A stretch of DNA of 64,000 nucleotides from Clostridia bacterium (GCA_018436095.1 JAHDMJ010000003.1:93518-157517), one strand, 5' to 3'; positions 8,021 through 16,077 are shown, counted from the first letter of the stretch. The notes: generated from the sequence alone by a model not told the origin. Translations and numbers: made by a program.

Positions 8021-8728
8021 ATGCTGCGCATTGCCATCTGTGACGACAATAGGGAAGACAGGAAGAGTATTCTTGACTTTGTATGCAACTACTATAAAAT
8101 GCAGGATATAGATGCCCAGATTGATGATTTTGAAAGTGCTGAACAATTACTTTCTGTCAAAGAAAGCTATGACATCTATCTTTTGGACGTCATCATGCCC
8201 CACATGACCGGTATTACGGCTGCCAAGGAACTGGTGAAAAAGAAAGAAACTCCTGTAATCATATTTATTACCTCATCCTTAGAATCCGCCGTGGATGGTT
8301 ACCGGGTTAATGCCGCAGGCTTTGTTTTAAAACCATTGGCAGAAAAGGACTTTGAGGAAACCTTGAAACGGATCATGGAGCAGAACTTCAAATCCAGGGA
8401 AGCTGTAATTTCCATCGTCCATAATCGGATTCCCATGGAGCTAAAGCTAAGCAGGGTCTTGTACTTTGAAAACAGGCTGCACCGGATCTACATTACCCTT
8501 AGAAACGGAGAAGTTCTTTCCATTCACCAAAAGCTCAATGAGCTTCAGGAGGTATTACAGTCGCAGCCTGCCTTTCTCCGCTGCCACCAAAGCTATATCG
8601 TAAACTTGAACCATGTGGAAGCTTTGAAAGACACAGGCTTTCTAATGATAAACGATGATATTATCCCTATCTCCCGCAATTTTTACAAAGAATGCAAGTA
8701 CGTTTACTATCATTTTCAATTGAAGTGA
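8021..8728 (+). CDS. response regulator, receiver plus LytTR DNA-binding domain
   Basis: 235 residues. MLRIAICDDNREDRKSI is the receiver N-terminus with the acidic pair, YDIYLLDVIMPHMTG carries the phosphoacceptor Asp (about residue 54), and FITS and the Lys of VLKPL complete the site. The second half (about 130-235: RVLYFENRLHRIYITLRNGE, FLRCHQSYIVNLNHVEAL) is a LytTR DNA-binding domain. The ATG at 8021 follows CGGAGGG; the frame extends upstream without a better site. The kinase gene begins 8 nt after the stop. It likely regulates the divergent symporter. Confidence 0.92.
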   Translation: MLRIAICDDNREDRKSILDFVCNYYKMQDIDAQIDDFESAEQLLSVKESYDIYLLDVIMPHMTGITAAKELVKKKETPVIIFITSSLESAVDGYRVNAAGFVLKPLAEKDFEETLKRIMEQNFKSREAVISIVHNRIPMELKLSRVLYFENRLHRIYITLRNGEVLSIHQKLNELQEVLQSQPAFLRCHQSYIVNLNHVEALKDTGFLMINDDIIPISRNFYKECKYVYYHFQLK

Positions 8729-8735
8729 GGCCTGC

Positions 8736-10034
8736 GTGAACGAAGCAGTATGCAATGTTATATTAAATCTGATCAATCTGGCAGTCCGCATGATGCCTAT
8801 TTTTGTCTGCCTGGAGCCCAAAAGAAAAAACCGTGAGAATATTGCGGCCGTATCCGTCTATCTTTGGGTCATCATGGTATCCCTCCAATCCCTATTTCAC
8901 ATTAAAGAACCGGTGTTTCTCCTTATCCAGGGGATTTTTTCCTGCCTCTTTTTTCTGCTGCTTCTCATCTTTTTCAACGGAGAGCTGATCAAAAAAGTTT
9001 TTCTTTATTTATCGGCCTGGCTTTTTGCAGTTCTGTCCATGTCGTTAAACGAGTTTTCAGCTTCTGTTTTAGGAAAGTCTATATTTCTCTCCTACAGTCA
9101 GGTCTGTGTCATTGTTTCCTTATTGTCGGCCTGCGGTTTCTATCTTTTTATTCGTTATTGGCTGAAAGACAGAAGCAGCCGGCTTTTTACCCAGCTGCCT
9201 AAACGTACCCATTTGCTTCATGCAGCATACCCAGCCATTTCCCTGGCCGTTTTACTGTTTGGTACTTCCACCATCTTTTCCAGGGAATCCCTTGCCAAAA
9301 GAGGCTTTGAAGATGTGGTGTTCTATCTGGCCTTTTGCGCCATGATCCTGGTGCTTTATGTCATGGTTCTGGAGGGTACGCTGGAGGCTGTTTCCAGAAA
9401 GAAAACAGAGGAAGAGCTTTTGTTTGCAAGGCAGCTTATTGGAAAGCAAAGAGAGCATTACAACAAGATGCTGGAACATGCGGAGGAGCTTCGGATCATC
9501 CGCCACGATTTCAGGCATCATATTCATGCGCTTCTCCATATGGACAGAGATCGGCAACGAAAATACTTGCTTGACTTAAACAAGGAGTTGGATAACGCAA
9601 AAGAGCAGAATTACTGTGAAAATCCTGCTGTTGACCAAGTCCTTCAGGAATATGGCGCCCGCTGTCAGGAAAACCAGATTGAATTTGTGGCAAGTACAGA
9701 TATATCCGCCCACATTCCCATCGACGACCTGACTCTTTGCGTTGTCATAGGCAACCTTCTTGAAAACGCCATGGATGCCTGCTTAAAGCTTAAGGAAGGC
9801 CGTTTTATTCATTTGCAGGCAAGATGGATAAAGGATCATCTTATGATGCTTGCCGAAAATTCTTATAACGGCCAGATCAAAGAAAGCGGAGGGAAGCTTT
9901 TATCCAGTAAACAGGATGGGGGCCTGGGGCTTTTAAGCATTCGCAGGATATTAAACCGGCCGGGAGATGATTTTGATGTATGCTTTAACGATACCACCTT
10001 TACGGCTATGGTGAACATCATGGATCGCTCTTAA
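8736..10034 (+). CDS. sensor histidine kinase, GHKL type
   Basis: 432 residues with a GTG start preceded by GAGG. The first ~215 residues hold about six membrane segments (VILNLINLAVRMMPIFVCL through FYLAFCAMILVLYVMVLEG). A coiled segment then leads into EELRIIRHDFRHHIHAL, where the His after IR is the phosphorylation site. VVIGNLLENAMDACLKL is the N-box, and KQDGGLGLLSIRRIL the G-box of the HATPase_c (GHKL, AgrC-like) domain. It pairs with the adjacent LytTR regulator. No AgrB/AgrD-type peptide genes are visible, so the signal may be the solute handled by the symporter. Confidence 0.9.
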   Translation: MNEAVCNVILNLINLAVRMMPIFVCLEPKRKNRENIAAVSVYLWVIMVSLQSLFHIKEPVFLLIQGIFSCLFFLLLLIFFNGELIKKVFLYLSAWLFAVLSMSLNEFSASVLGKSIFLSYSQVCVIVSLLSACGFYLFIRYWLKDRSSRLFTQLPKRTHLLHAAYPAISLAVLLFGTSTIFSRESLAKRGFEDVVFYLAFCAMILVLYVMVLEGTLEAVSRKKTEEELLFARQLIGKQREHYNKMLEHAEELRIIRHDFRHHIHALLHMDRDRQRKYLLDLNKELDNAKEQNYCENPAVDQVLQEYGARCQENQIEFVASTDISAHIPIDDLTLCVVIGNLLENAMDACLKLKEGRFIHLQARWIKDHLMMLAENSYNGQIKESGGKLLSSKQDGGLGLLSIRRILNRPGDDFDVCFNDTTFTAMVNIMDRS

Positions 10035-10035
10035 G

Positions 10036-10354
10036 ATGGCAATAAAACACAGCGTGAAGTTAACTGTTCCAAAAAGGGAAGCGTTTAAGGATTTACAGGA
10101 GCAGTATTGGGCAGATCCTCAAGTAAGTAATATTATATACAATATTGTACGATCAAGGGATAGTCGGTATTCTGCTGGCCTTGCCTTATCTGATCGGCAT
10201 GTACGTTTTATCCTTCTTCTCCGGCAGAATACAAAGGATTGGGGTAAAATACAATATATCGTCAATACCTGATTTGATGGAATATAAGATTTGGTCCCCA
10301 AAAGCCGGCAGCTTTTCCCGATTGATATTGACATTTCCTGAAACAGTATGCTAG
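10036..10354 (+). pseudogene. remnant containing an SSS symporter fragment
   Basis: In one frame from 10145, YDQGIVGILLALPYLIGMYVLSFF followed by SGRIQRIGVKYNISSIPDLMEYKI matches the N-terminal TM3/loop region of sodium:solute symporters. The frame then loses similarity and stops at 10354. Upstream, a second frame starting with ATG at 10036 (MAIKHSVKLTVPKREAFKDL) covers sequence I do not recognise. No complete gene can be made. It looks like what is left after deletion of a second symporter once controlled by the neighbouring two-component system. Confidence 0.55.
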
Positions 10355-10376
10355 ATTAGTCCTGAGGTGACCGACT

Positions 10377-10778
10377 ATGTCTGATATGACCAATATCCCT
10401 ATAGGTAAAAGAGGCAAATGCTCCTGTAAAGGATATAATCTTGACAAGCTGCTGCAACCTAATATCTTGATTCTTCTTGCCAAGCAGAACCTTCACGGCT
10501 ATTCCATCATACAGGAGCTGGAAAATAAAAACCTGTTCAACGGTGAAAGGGCCGACAATACGGGAGTTTACCGTACCCTGAATACTTTGGAAGAGAAAGG
10601 CCTGGTGCAGTCAGAATGGGAAATGGAGAAGACCGGTCCGGCAAAGAAGGTTTATCGAATCACGGAGGATGGCTTGGAATGCTTAAGCTATTGGATCGGC
10701 ACATTGGAAACCTATAGCAAAACAATCCATTCAATTATTGATGAAGCAAAAGCTTTGTCGATAGCAAACGGTAAATAG
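10377..10778 (+). CDS. PadR family transcriptional regulator
   Basis: 133 residues, start ATG with AGGTGA 6-7 nt upstream. PNILILLAKQNLHGYSIIQELENK, DNTGVYRTLNTLEEKGLVQSEWE and GPAKKVYRITEDGLECL are the winged-helix of PadR regulators (GYxI, YRxLxxLExxGLV and RxYxITxxG signatures). A Cys-containing N-terminus (KRGKCSCKGYNLDKLL) precedes it. PadR proteins repress genes for efflux or phenolic-acid detoxification. The aromatic-acid-exporter-like gene 270 nt downstream could be a target, but a probable ncRNA lies between them. Confidence 0.9.
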   Translation: MSDMTNIPIGKRGKCSCKGYNLDKLLQPNILILLAKQNLHGYSIIQELENKNLFNGERADNTGVYRTLNTLEEKGLVQSEWEMEKTGPAKKVYRITEDGLECLSYWIGTLETYSKTIHSIIDEAKALSIANGK

Positions 10779-10841
10779 ATAAAATCTGGTAAAATCAGCC
10801 CTGATGTATAAGGAAAAGTATGCTATCATAAACTTACAAAT

Positions 10842-11047
10842 AGGAGTTGCCGCTTTGGTAGAGCGGCAGGTTCCGAAGAGTGGATACACGGAAGACCGCC
10901 GCAGGCGGTCTTCCGTCATTTACTTAAAGTACTTTAAGCAAGTGGCGAATGCTACGAGAAAAGTCAACAGAGCAAAAAGCTCTATCCAACTGAACATCCG
11001 CGTGTTAGGCATCTACGGATAGCGGATTGAGATCGCAGGTCCTTATG
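10842..11047 (+). ncRNA. probable structured non-coding RNA (possibly raiA-like)
   Basis: About 205 nt without coding signal but dense in perfect stems. GCCGCT (10849-10854) pairs with AGCGGC (10862-10867). A 13-bp stem runs 10888-10900 with 10904-10916, closed by a GCA loop. AGAGC (10969-10973) pairs with GCTCT (10979-10983), and ATCCGC (10996-11001) with GCGGAT (11022-11027). A -10-like TATCAT is at 10824. Length, Clostridial context and the opening GGAGTTG...AGGTTCCGAAG remind me of raiA-class RNAs, but I cannot verify this. It is not tRNA, tmRNA or RNase P by its conserved elements. Confidence 0.55.
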
Positions 11048-11051
11048 GGAA

Positions 11052-12092
11052 GTGAACCGGCCGCTAAGCGACAATACTTCCTTATTTTACCATGCAGTGA
11101 GTGCGGTGTGGCTCAAAGCAGTCAAGGCAGCGGCAGGAGCCTGCATGGCTATTGCTCTTGCAATGGCCATGGGCCTTGCTTATCCGACTTCCGCCGGTAT
11201 TATCACTTTGCTTAGCCTGCAGGAAACCAAAAAAGCAACGCTGCGGGTTGCATGTCAAAGACTGCTGGCTTTTTTGGCAGCGGTTTTGATTGCCTATACT
11301 GCCTTTGCTATACTGGGTTACACCCTTTGGGGGCTGGGAGCTTATCTGCTGCTGTTTGTGGCGCTGTGCCAGCAGTTTTCCATAACCGGAGCCATTGCCA
11401 TGTGTTCGGTGTTGATCACTCATTTTTGGGCAGAGGGCTACATGAGCCTTGCTTTTGTGGAAAATGAGCTGCTCCTTCTGCTTATCGGGGCGGGGATGGG
11501 GATTTTACTAAATCTATTTTTGCCGGTACAGGTGCAGCTTATTCGGCAAGCTCAGCGGGAGATTGAAGAAATTAACCGCCGGATTTTAACGGCAATAGCA
11601 GACGGGATCGAGGCAAAAGGGCCAAAGGAACTTGTGGACCTGCCCCCGCTGGAACAGCGGTTGGCCCAGGCCCGAAAACAGGAGCAGCAAATCGAAGGCA
11701 ACGCCCTGACCCTTGACTTGAGCTATTACAAGGAATATATTGACATGCGGGGCAACCAACTATTGGTGCTGCAGCGGATTCAAAGGGCGCTGTGGCGGCT
11801 GGAAAGCGTTCCTCCCCAGGCGGAGCTGCTGGCGGCTTTTTTGCGCAAAATTGCCTGCAGCTTTAGGGAATCCAACAATGCGGTGCGATTATTGGCCTCT
11901 GCCGCCGAGCTGCGCAGCTTGTTTCAGAGCAGTGCCCTGCCCCAAAGCCGGGAGGAATTCGAAGCAAGAGCTACGCTGCTTTATATATTTAACGAAGTCG
12001 AGCATTTTTTGCTGCTGAAATATACTTTTGCAAAGTCCTTAACCCAGGAACAACGCAAACATTATTGGAATGAACAGGCGGCAAGGCAATGA
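11052..12092 (+). CDS. aromatic acid exporter family (FUSC-like) membrane protein
   Basis: 346 residues. The N-terminal ~150 residues hold about five to six membrane segments (AVKAAAGACMAIALAMAMGLAYPTSAG, LLAFLAAVLIAYTAFAILGYTLWG, ITGAIAMCSVLITHFW, LLLLLIGAGMGILLNLFLP). The remainder is a cytoplasmic helical domain, the arrangement of the ArAE_1/DUF939 group related to FusC/AaeB. These are thought to export organic acids. The start is a GTG at 11052 with no clear ribosome site, so it may begin slightly downstream. The upstream ncRNA is in the same orientation and could act as its leader. Confidence 0.8.
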   Translation: MNRPLSDNTSLFYHAVSAVWLKAVKAAAGACMAIALAMAMGLAYPTSAGIITLLSLQETKKATLRVACQRLLAFLAAVLIAYTAFAILGYTLWGLGAYLLLFVALCQQFSITGAIAMCSVLITHFWAEGYMSLAFVENELLLLLIGAGMGILLNLFLPVQVQLIRQAQREIEEINRRILTAIADGIEAKGPKELVDLPPLEQRLAQARKQEQQIEGNALTLDLSYYKEYIDMRGNQLLVLQRIQRALWRLESVPPQAELLAAFLRKIACSFRESNNAVRLLASAAELRSLFQSSALPQSREEFEARATLLYIFNEVEHFLLLKYTFAKSLTQEQRKHYWNEQAARQ

Positions 12093-12141
12093 GCCAGGCT
12101 CCGGCAGCCTTGCACAAAAAGGCCAGATGCTCAAAAGACCA

Positions 12142-12334
12142 ATTGCACAAAAAACGAGGTTGTGAGACAGTCTTATACAAAAGCGAGTGCATATATGCGG
12201 AATCCGCCAAATTATGCACATAATCATTCAGAAAGTGGCTTTTAGAGCCGTAATAATTATTATTAAGACCGCACAACCTCGTTTTTTGAACAGTTAGCCT
12301 CCTCAAACAGCGATAAACCTGCAGATTTGTGCAG
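12142..12334. repeat. dispersed TGCA-core repeat family, block I (3 units)
   Basis: Within the 394-nt gap 12093-12486. Unit 1 (inverted) is at 12145-12164 and unit 2 at 12272-12292; their AAAAAACGAGGTTGTG (12149-12164) and CACAACCTCGTTTTTT (12272-12287) are perfect 16-bp inverted arms 107 nt apart. Unit 3 is at 12314-12334 (TAAACCTGCAGATTTGTGCAG). The sequence between the arms also has ATGCATATATGC-like palindromes. The same unit type recurs in three other gaps of this window. Nothing else coding is seen in the gap. Confidence 0.75.
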
Positions 12335-12486
12335 CTAGCTATATCTAACATCTGATTTTGGTAAGAATTCGTTGTCCACCGCCTTTTTGCATGAACAGGC
12401 CCTGATTTTTTGTTTGCTCTTGACCTGAACCCGGCTTTAAGTTGTATGATAAAAGTTATCACAGCAGATTAACAGGAGGAAAATAG

Positions 12487-13632
12487 ATGGATTACCGCAT
12501 ATTAGGCCGTACGGGCTTTAAGGTGAGCGAGATCGGCATGGGCTGCGAAGGTTTTTTAGATAAGCCCTATGCAGAGGTGGAGGCTTTTGGGGATGCTATG
12601 GAGGCTGGGGGTGTCAATTGCATTGACCTGTACACGCCAAATCCGGAATTTCGCTCCAATCTGGGTAGGGCATTGCGGGGCCGCCGGGAAAAGTTTGTAC
12701 TGCAGGCTCACCTTTGTACTATTTGGAAGGACGGACAGTACAAACGCACCCGCAATCTGGCCAAAGTGAAGGCCGGTTTTGAGGATCAACTGCAGCGGCT
12801 GGAGACCGGGTATGTTGAGATCGGCATGATTCATTATGTAGATTCCATGGAGGATTGGTATACCGTTATTAAAAACGGTATTCTTGATTATGTACAGGAA
12901 CTTAAAAACAGGGGACGCATAGGCTCTGCCGGCCTTTCCAGCCACAATCCGGCTGTAGCTTTGGCTGCAGTCAATACCGGCCTTATTGATGTACTGATGT
13001 TCAGTGTTAACCCTTGCTACGATCTGCTGCCGGCCAGCGAAGACGTGGAAACCCTTTGGGACGAGGAGACTTACAAGGCTCCCTTGGTTAACATGGATCC
13101 CCAGCGCCAGGAGCTGTACGAGACCTGTCAGAGACTGGGCGTGGCTATTACCGTGATGAAAGCCTTTGGCGGCGGCGATTTGCTGAGCAACAACTCTCCG
13201 GCAGGCAAGGCGTTGACTCTTTATCAATGTCTCAGCTACGCTTTGACCCGTCCGGCTGTAGCCACGGTGATGCCGGGGGCCCGGACCTTAGAGGAACTGA
13301 AAACTTCTATTGCTTATGCCACAGCTTCGGAAGAGGAGAAGGACTACGCTTCTGCCCTGGCTGCCCTGCCAAAAGTCAGTTGGAAGGGCCATTGTATGTA
13401 TTGCGGCCATTGTGCTCCTTGCCCGGCAGGGATTGATGTGGCTGCCGTTACTAAGTTTTTGAATTTGGCTGTTGCCCAAGGGGCGGTTCCCGAAACCGTT
13501 CGGGAGCACTACGCCGCTTTGCTCCACCTGGCCGGCGAATGTATACGCTGCGGAGCCTGCAACAAACGCTGCCCCTTTGAGGTTGCCGCCATGAGCAATA
13601 TGGAGAAAGCGGCAGAGTTGTTTGGGTACTAA
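12487..13632 (+). CDS. aldo/keto reductase with C-terminal ferredoxin-type domain
   Basis: 381 residues, ATG 8 nt after AGGAGG. The N-terminal two-thirds is an aldo/keto reductase TIM barrel (MDYRILGRTGFKVSEIGMGCEGF, DLYTPNPEFRSNLGRALRGRREKF, DYVQELKNRGRIGSAGLSSHNP, VMKAFGGGDLL). The C-terminal ~75 residues carry two Cys clusters, CMYCGHCAPCPAG and CIRCGACNKRCPF, expected to hold 4Fe-4S clusters. Such Fe-S aldo/keto reductases are common in anaerobic Firmicutes; their substrates are mostly unknown. Monocistronic, following repeat block I. Confidence 0.9.
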   Translation: MDYRILGRTGFKVSEIGMGCEGFLDKPYAEVEAFGDAMEAGGVNCIDLYTPNPEFRSNLGRALRGRREKFVLQAHLCTIWKDGQYKRTRNLAKVKAGFEDQLQRLETGYVEIGMIHYVDSMEDWYTVIKNGILDYVQELKNRGRIGSAGLSSHNPAVALAAVNTGLIDVLMFSVNPCYDLLPASEDVETLWDEETYKAPLVNMDPQRQELYETCQRLGVAITVMKAFGGGDLLSNNSPAGKALTLYQCLSYALTRPAVATVMPGARTLEELKTSIAYATASEEEKDYASALAALPKVSWKGHCMYCGHCAPCPAGIDVAAVTKFLNLAVAQGAVPETVREHYAALLHLAGECIRCGACNKRCPFEVAAMSNMEKAAELFGY

Positions 13633-13668
13633 ACTCCAATAATCAAAAAAATGAAAGGGAGTGGCCCC

Positions 13669-14178
13669 ATGGATTGCAAAATAAGGCCTTGGCAAATAGA
13701 AGATGCCGCCAATCTTGCGGCGGCATTAAACAATAGAAAGATTCAAGATAATTTACGGGATGGTTTACCCTTTCCTTATACGACGGAAGACGCCAAAGAG
13801 TATATTACAGCCATGCTGGCGGCAGACAAAGAGGCGAATTATGCCTTTGCCATAACCCTTGATGATAAGGCCATTGGAAGTATGGGGGTGTTTCGTAAGA
13901 ACAATATCCATTGCCGCACTGCCGAAATGGGCTATTATATTGCCGAGCCTTATTGGGGAAAGGGCTTTGGCACAAGTGCGGTGAAGCAAACCTGCGATTA
14001 TATTTTCAAACACACCGACATTATAAGAATCTTTGCCGAGCCCTTCGCCCATAATGCCGCGTCCTGCCGCATCCTTGAAAAGGCGGGGTTTCAATGTGAA
14101 GGCCTTTTGTGTAAAAATGCGGTTAAAAACGGTAAAGTCCTGGATATGAAAATGTATGCTTTGATCAGGGAGGACTAA
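13669..14178 (+). CDS. GNAT family N-acetyltransferase
   Basis: 169 residues. The ATG at 13669 lies about 9 nt after AAAGGGAG; the in-frame ATG at 13651 overlaps that site. The RimJ/RimL type is shown by MDCKIRPWQIEDAANLAAALN, EMGYYIAEPYWGKGFGTSAVK (acetyl-CoA-binding motif A) and RIFAEPFAHNAASCRILEKAGF (motif B). It transfers acetyl from acetyl-CoA to an amine, often a protein N-terminus or small molecule. Alone, 36 nt after the aldo/keto reductase and possibly co-transcribed. Confidence 0.9.
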   Translation: MDCKIRPWQIEDAANLAAALNNRKIQDNLRDGLPFPYTTEDAKEYITAMLAADKEANYAFAITLDDKAIGSMGVFRKNNIHCRTAEMGYYIAEPYWGKGFGTSAVKQTCDYIFKHTDIIRIFAEPFAHNAASCRILEKAGFQCEGLLCKNAVKNGKVLDMKMYALIRED

Positions 14179-14306
14179 GCAAAGATTTCCGAAGCAGATA
14201 TTTATAAAACGGTTCAGGAGAAGGTTATATGACCGACACAATACAGCTATATATAAACATCCATATTAGATTTTCGAAAACGCAAAACTTCTTCCCAGTT
14301 ATAGTA

Positions 14307-14370
14307 TAGTCAAAAGAAAAGCCGGTAGCACGCAGATTTTATAAATGCGGTTACCGGCTTTCTTTTAGTC
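14307..14370. repeat. hairpin repeat, copy 2 of 2, acting as terminator
   Basis: GCCGGTA and CGCA (14321-14334) pair with TGCG and TACCGGC (14346-14358), followed by TTTCTTTT. It shares the core and flanking ATAGTCAAAA with the copy at 4199-4260. Here it lies between the convergent acetyltransferase and NifX-like genes, where it could end both transcripts. Confidence 0.7.
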
Positions 14371-14394
14371 TGTACTTTTTATATCGCCTCAGGT

Positions 14395-14814
14395 TTAATG
14401 TTCAGATTGACAGCGGTGCTCTCCGCCATGATTGCCGCAACTATGCCCGCCATGATGGTCCTCACCGTGATGACCCTCACCATGATGATTGCACATGACA
14501 TCAGGATCATAGCCCAGCTTGCCGGCCAATAAATCGTTTACGGCTGCATCGGCGTCACCGCTGACGCCGCCGTAAAGCTCGATTCCGGCTGCAGCAAGAG
14601 CGCTTTTTGCACCGCCGCCAATACCGCCGCAGATCAATGTGCTTACATTATGTTCGTTCAAAAAACCGGCTAGAGCCCCGTGGCCGTTGCCATTTGTGCC
14701 AATCACGGAAGTACCCTGAATTTTACCGTTTTCTATATCATAAATCTTAAATTGCTCCGTATGACCGAAATGCTGAAAGATCTGACCATCTTCATAGGTT
14801 ACCGCAATTTTCAT
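14395..14814 (-). CDS. NifX/NifB-domain (dinitrogenase Fe-Mo cofactor-type) protein, His-rich tail
   Basis: 139 residues. MKIAVTYEDGQIFQHFGHTEQFKIYDIENGKI and STLICGGIGGGAKSALAAAGIELYGG are the ribonuclease-H-like fold of NifX/NifB cofactor-binding proteins. The tail (about residues 108-139) is rich in His and Gly (MCNHHGEGHHGEDHHGG) with two Cys, suggesting metal binding. No nitrogenase genes are present. Next to Mrp and DUF134 it more likely belongs to the widespread accessory group for Fe-S or metal handling. Its start overlaps the Mrp stop by 4 nt. Confidence 0.88.
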   Translation of the reverse strand: MKIAVTYEDGQIFQHFGHTEQFKIYDIENGKIQGTSVIGTNGNGHGALAGFLNEHNVSTLICGGIGGGAKSALAAAGIELYGGVSGDADAAVNDLLAGKLGYDPDVMCNHHGEGHHGEDHHGGHSCGNHGGEHRCQSEH

Positions 14815-15653
14815 TTTTGCACCTCCCTTTTTTCGAGGAAACTGATTAGCGGATTCAGGCTGTCTTCCTCAAACAACTCAATGGTGCCGGCGTCGCTGGC
14901 GGCGGCCAGTTTGGGATTGATGGGCAGCTTACACACAATATCTATACCATGCTTGGCAGCGGCTTCGCCTACATGGCTCTCGCCAAAAACAGAATGCCGG
15001 CCGCCGCAATCGGGACATTTGAAGAAACTCATGTTTTCCACTAGGGCGAGAACAGGAATATTCATGGCCGAGGCCATATTGACCGCTTTTTCGACGATCA
15101 TGCCTACCAACTTCTGCGGCGAGGTGACAATGACGATGCCGTCCAGAGGCAGAGATTGAAAGACGGTAAGGGGCACGTCGCCGGTACCGGGGGGAAGGTC
15201 CACAAACATATAGTCGATATCGCCCCAAATCACGTCGGTCCAAAATTGCTTGACCATTCCGGCGATGATGGGGCCTCTCCATATTACGGGGTCTGTGTCG
15301 TTTTCCAGCAGCAGATTGGTGGACATGATGGAAATGCCTGTCTTACTTTTGGCCGGAAGTAATCCAAACTCACCGGCCCGGGCCTTTTCCTGAATCCCAA
15401 AAGCCCGGGGGATAGAAGGGCCTGTCACGTCGGCGTCCAAAATGGCTGCCTGATATCCGGCCCTTTGCATGGATACGGCCAGCAGCGAAGTAACCAGGGT
15501 TTTTCCTACGCCGCCTTTGCCGCTGACTACGCCGATAACTTTCTTCACATTGGAATGTTTATTTAATGGTTCCTGGAGACTAGCGGGTTTTCTGTCTCCG
15601 CAGTTTTCTACCCCGCATCGGTCGCAGCTTCCTGTGTTGCATTGTTCACTCAA
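14811..15653 (-). CDS. mrp: Mrp/NBP35 family P-loop Fe-S carrier ATPase
   Basis: 280 residues. The N-terminus MSEQCNTGSCDRCGVENCGD is Cys-rich, then GVVSGKGGVGKT (deviant Walker A, residues about 42-53), ILDADVTGPSIP and DYMFVDLPPGTGD (Walker B region). KCPDCGG near residue 215 is the CxxC used to bind a bridging 4Fe-4S cluster. Mrp/ApbC proteins carry and deliver Fe-S clusters. It lies in the middle of a minus-strand operon: DUF134, mrp, NifX-like, with overlaps of 8 and 4 nt. Confidence 0.92.
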   Translation of the reverse strand: MSEQCNTGSCDRCGVENCGDRKPASLQEPLNKHSNVKKVIGVVSGKGGVGKTLVTSLLAVSMQRAGYQAAILDADVTGPSIPRAFGIQEKARAGEFGLLPAKSKTGISIMSTNLLLENDTDPVIWRGPIIAGMVKQFWTDVIWGDIDYMFVDLPPGTGDVPLTVFQSLPLDGIVIVTSPQKLVGMIVEKAVNMASAMNIPVLALVENMSFFKCPDCGGRHSVFGESHVGEAAAKHGIDIVCKLPINPKLAAASDAGTIELFEEDSLNPLISFLEKREVQK

Positions 15654-16011
15654 TGTCGGTTTCTTCCTTTCCGTTTAGGCAATTTTCCCGCCGGCAGCAG
15701 CTCTTGCCGCAAGAGGGATTGTGGTGCTCGCAAAAACGAACGTCGCCGCCGCCGATTTGCAAAGACTGTCCCAGCACGATGCATTGGGCCAGTTTTTTTC
15801 TGGCGCTGCCATAAATGGACTGTACCGTGGTCCGGGCCACTTCCATTAGCTCTGCGCATTGCTCTTGGGTCAGTTCCTCAAAATCAATCAGACGGATGGC
15901 TTCATATTCGTCAAAGGTCATTGAAATTAATTCATCACTTCCTTCGCAAGGCCTGAAGCTGGTACAGCGGGGACGGGAGCAGACGCGGCGGTGTTTTCGG
16001 GGTCTTGCCAT
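15646..16011 (-). CDS. DUF134 family DNA-binding protein, Cys-rich
   Basis: 121 residues. MARPRKHRRVCSRPRCTSFRP, then MTFDEYEAIRLIDFEELTQEQCAELMEVARTTVQSIYGSARKKLA, a sigma-70 region-4-like helix-turn-helix, are diagnostic of DUF134. The C-terminus CEHHNPSCGKSCCRRENC has six Cys and could hold a metal or cluster. The ATG at 16011 is preceded by AGAGGTGAG; the longer frame to 16044 would include the operator. It is first in the operon with mrp and the NifX-like gene, so it is a likely Fe-S/redox-responsive regulator of it. Confidence 0.88.
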   Translation of the reverse strand: MARPRKHRRVCSRPRCTSFRPCEGSDELISMTFDEYEAIRLIDFEELTQEQCAELMEVARTTVQSIYGSARKKLAQCIVLGQSLQIGGGDVRFCEHHNPSCGKSCCRRENCLNGKEETDIE

Positions 16012-16032
16012 GGCCTCACCTCTCTTGTTATC

Positions 16033-16077
16033 GACATATGTCATTAATTATTTTACTCCATTTTGGGTATATGTCAA
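16033..16077 (-). promoter_or_regulatory. promoter and palindromic operator of the DUF134-mrp operon
   Basis: On the minus strand TTGACA (16077-16072) and TAAAAT (16055-16050) are spaced by 16 nt, close to sigma-A consensus. GACATATGTC (16033-16042), a perfect palindrome, lies just downstream near the expected start site. The half-site ATATGTCA recurs at 16070-16076, inside the -35. This arrangement suits autoregulation by the DUF134 protein. Confidence 0.6.

Noticed and set aside
10036..10272. Independent 78-residue gene
   Set aside because: Its second half overlaps the symporter fragment in another frame and neither frame is complete, so it is treated as one degraded region.
10842..11047. 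RNase P, tmRNA or SRP RNA
   Set aside because: The conserved cores of these RNAs (for example the RNase P GAGGAAAGTC region or the SRP GGAA-tetraloop helix 8) are not visible.
12556..13227. Long antisense frame opposite the aldo/keto reductase
   Set aside because: It mirrors a well-supported gene, has no ribosome site and no recognisable domain.
14395..14814. Nitrogenase cofactor synthesis
   Set aside because: No nif structural or assembly genes are nearby; the NifX-like fold with Mrp and DUF134 is found widely without nitrogenase.
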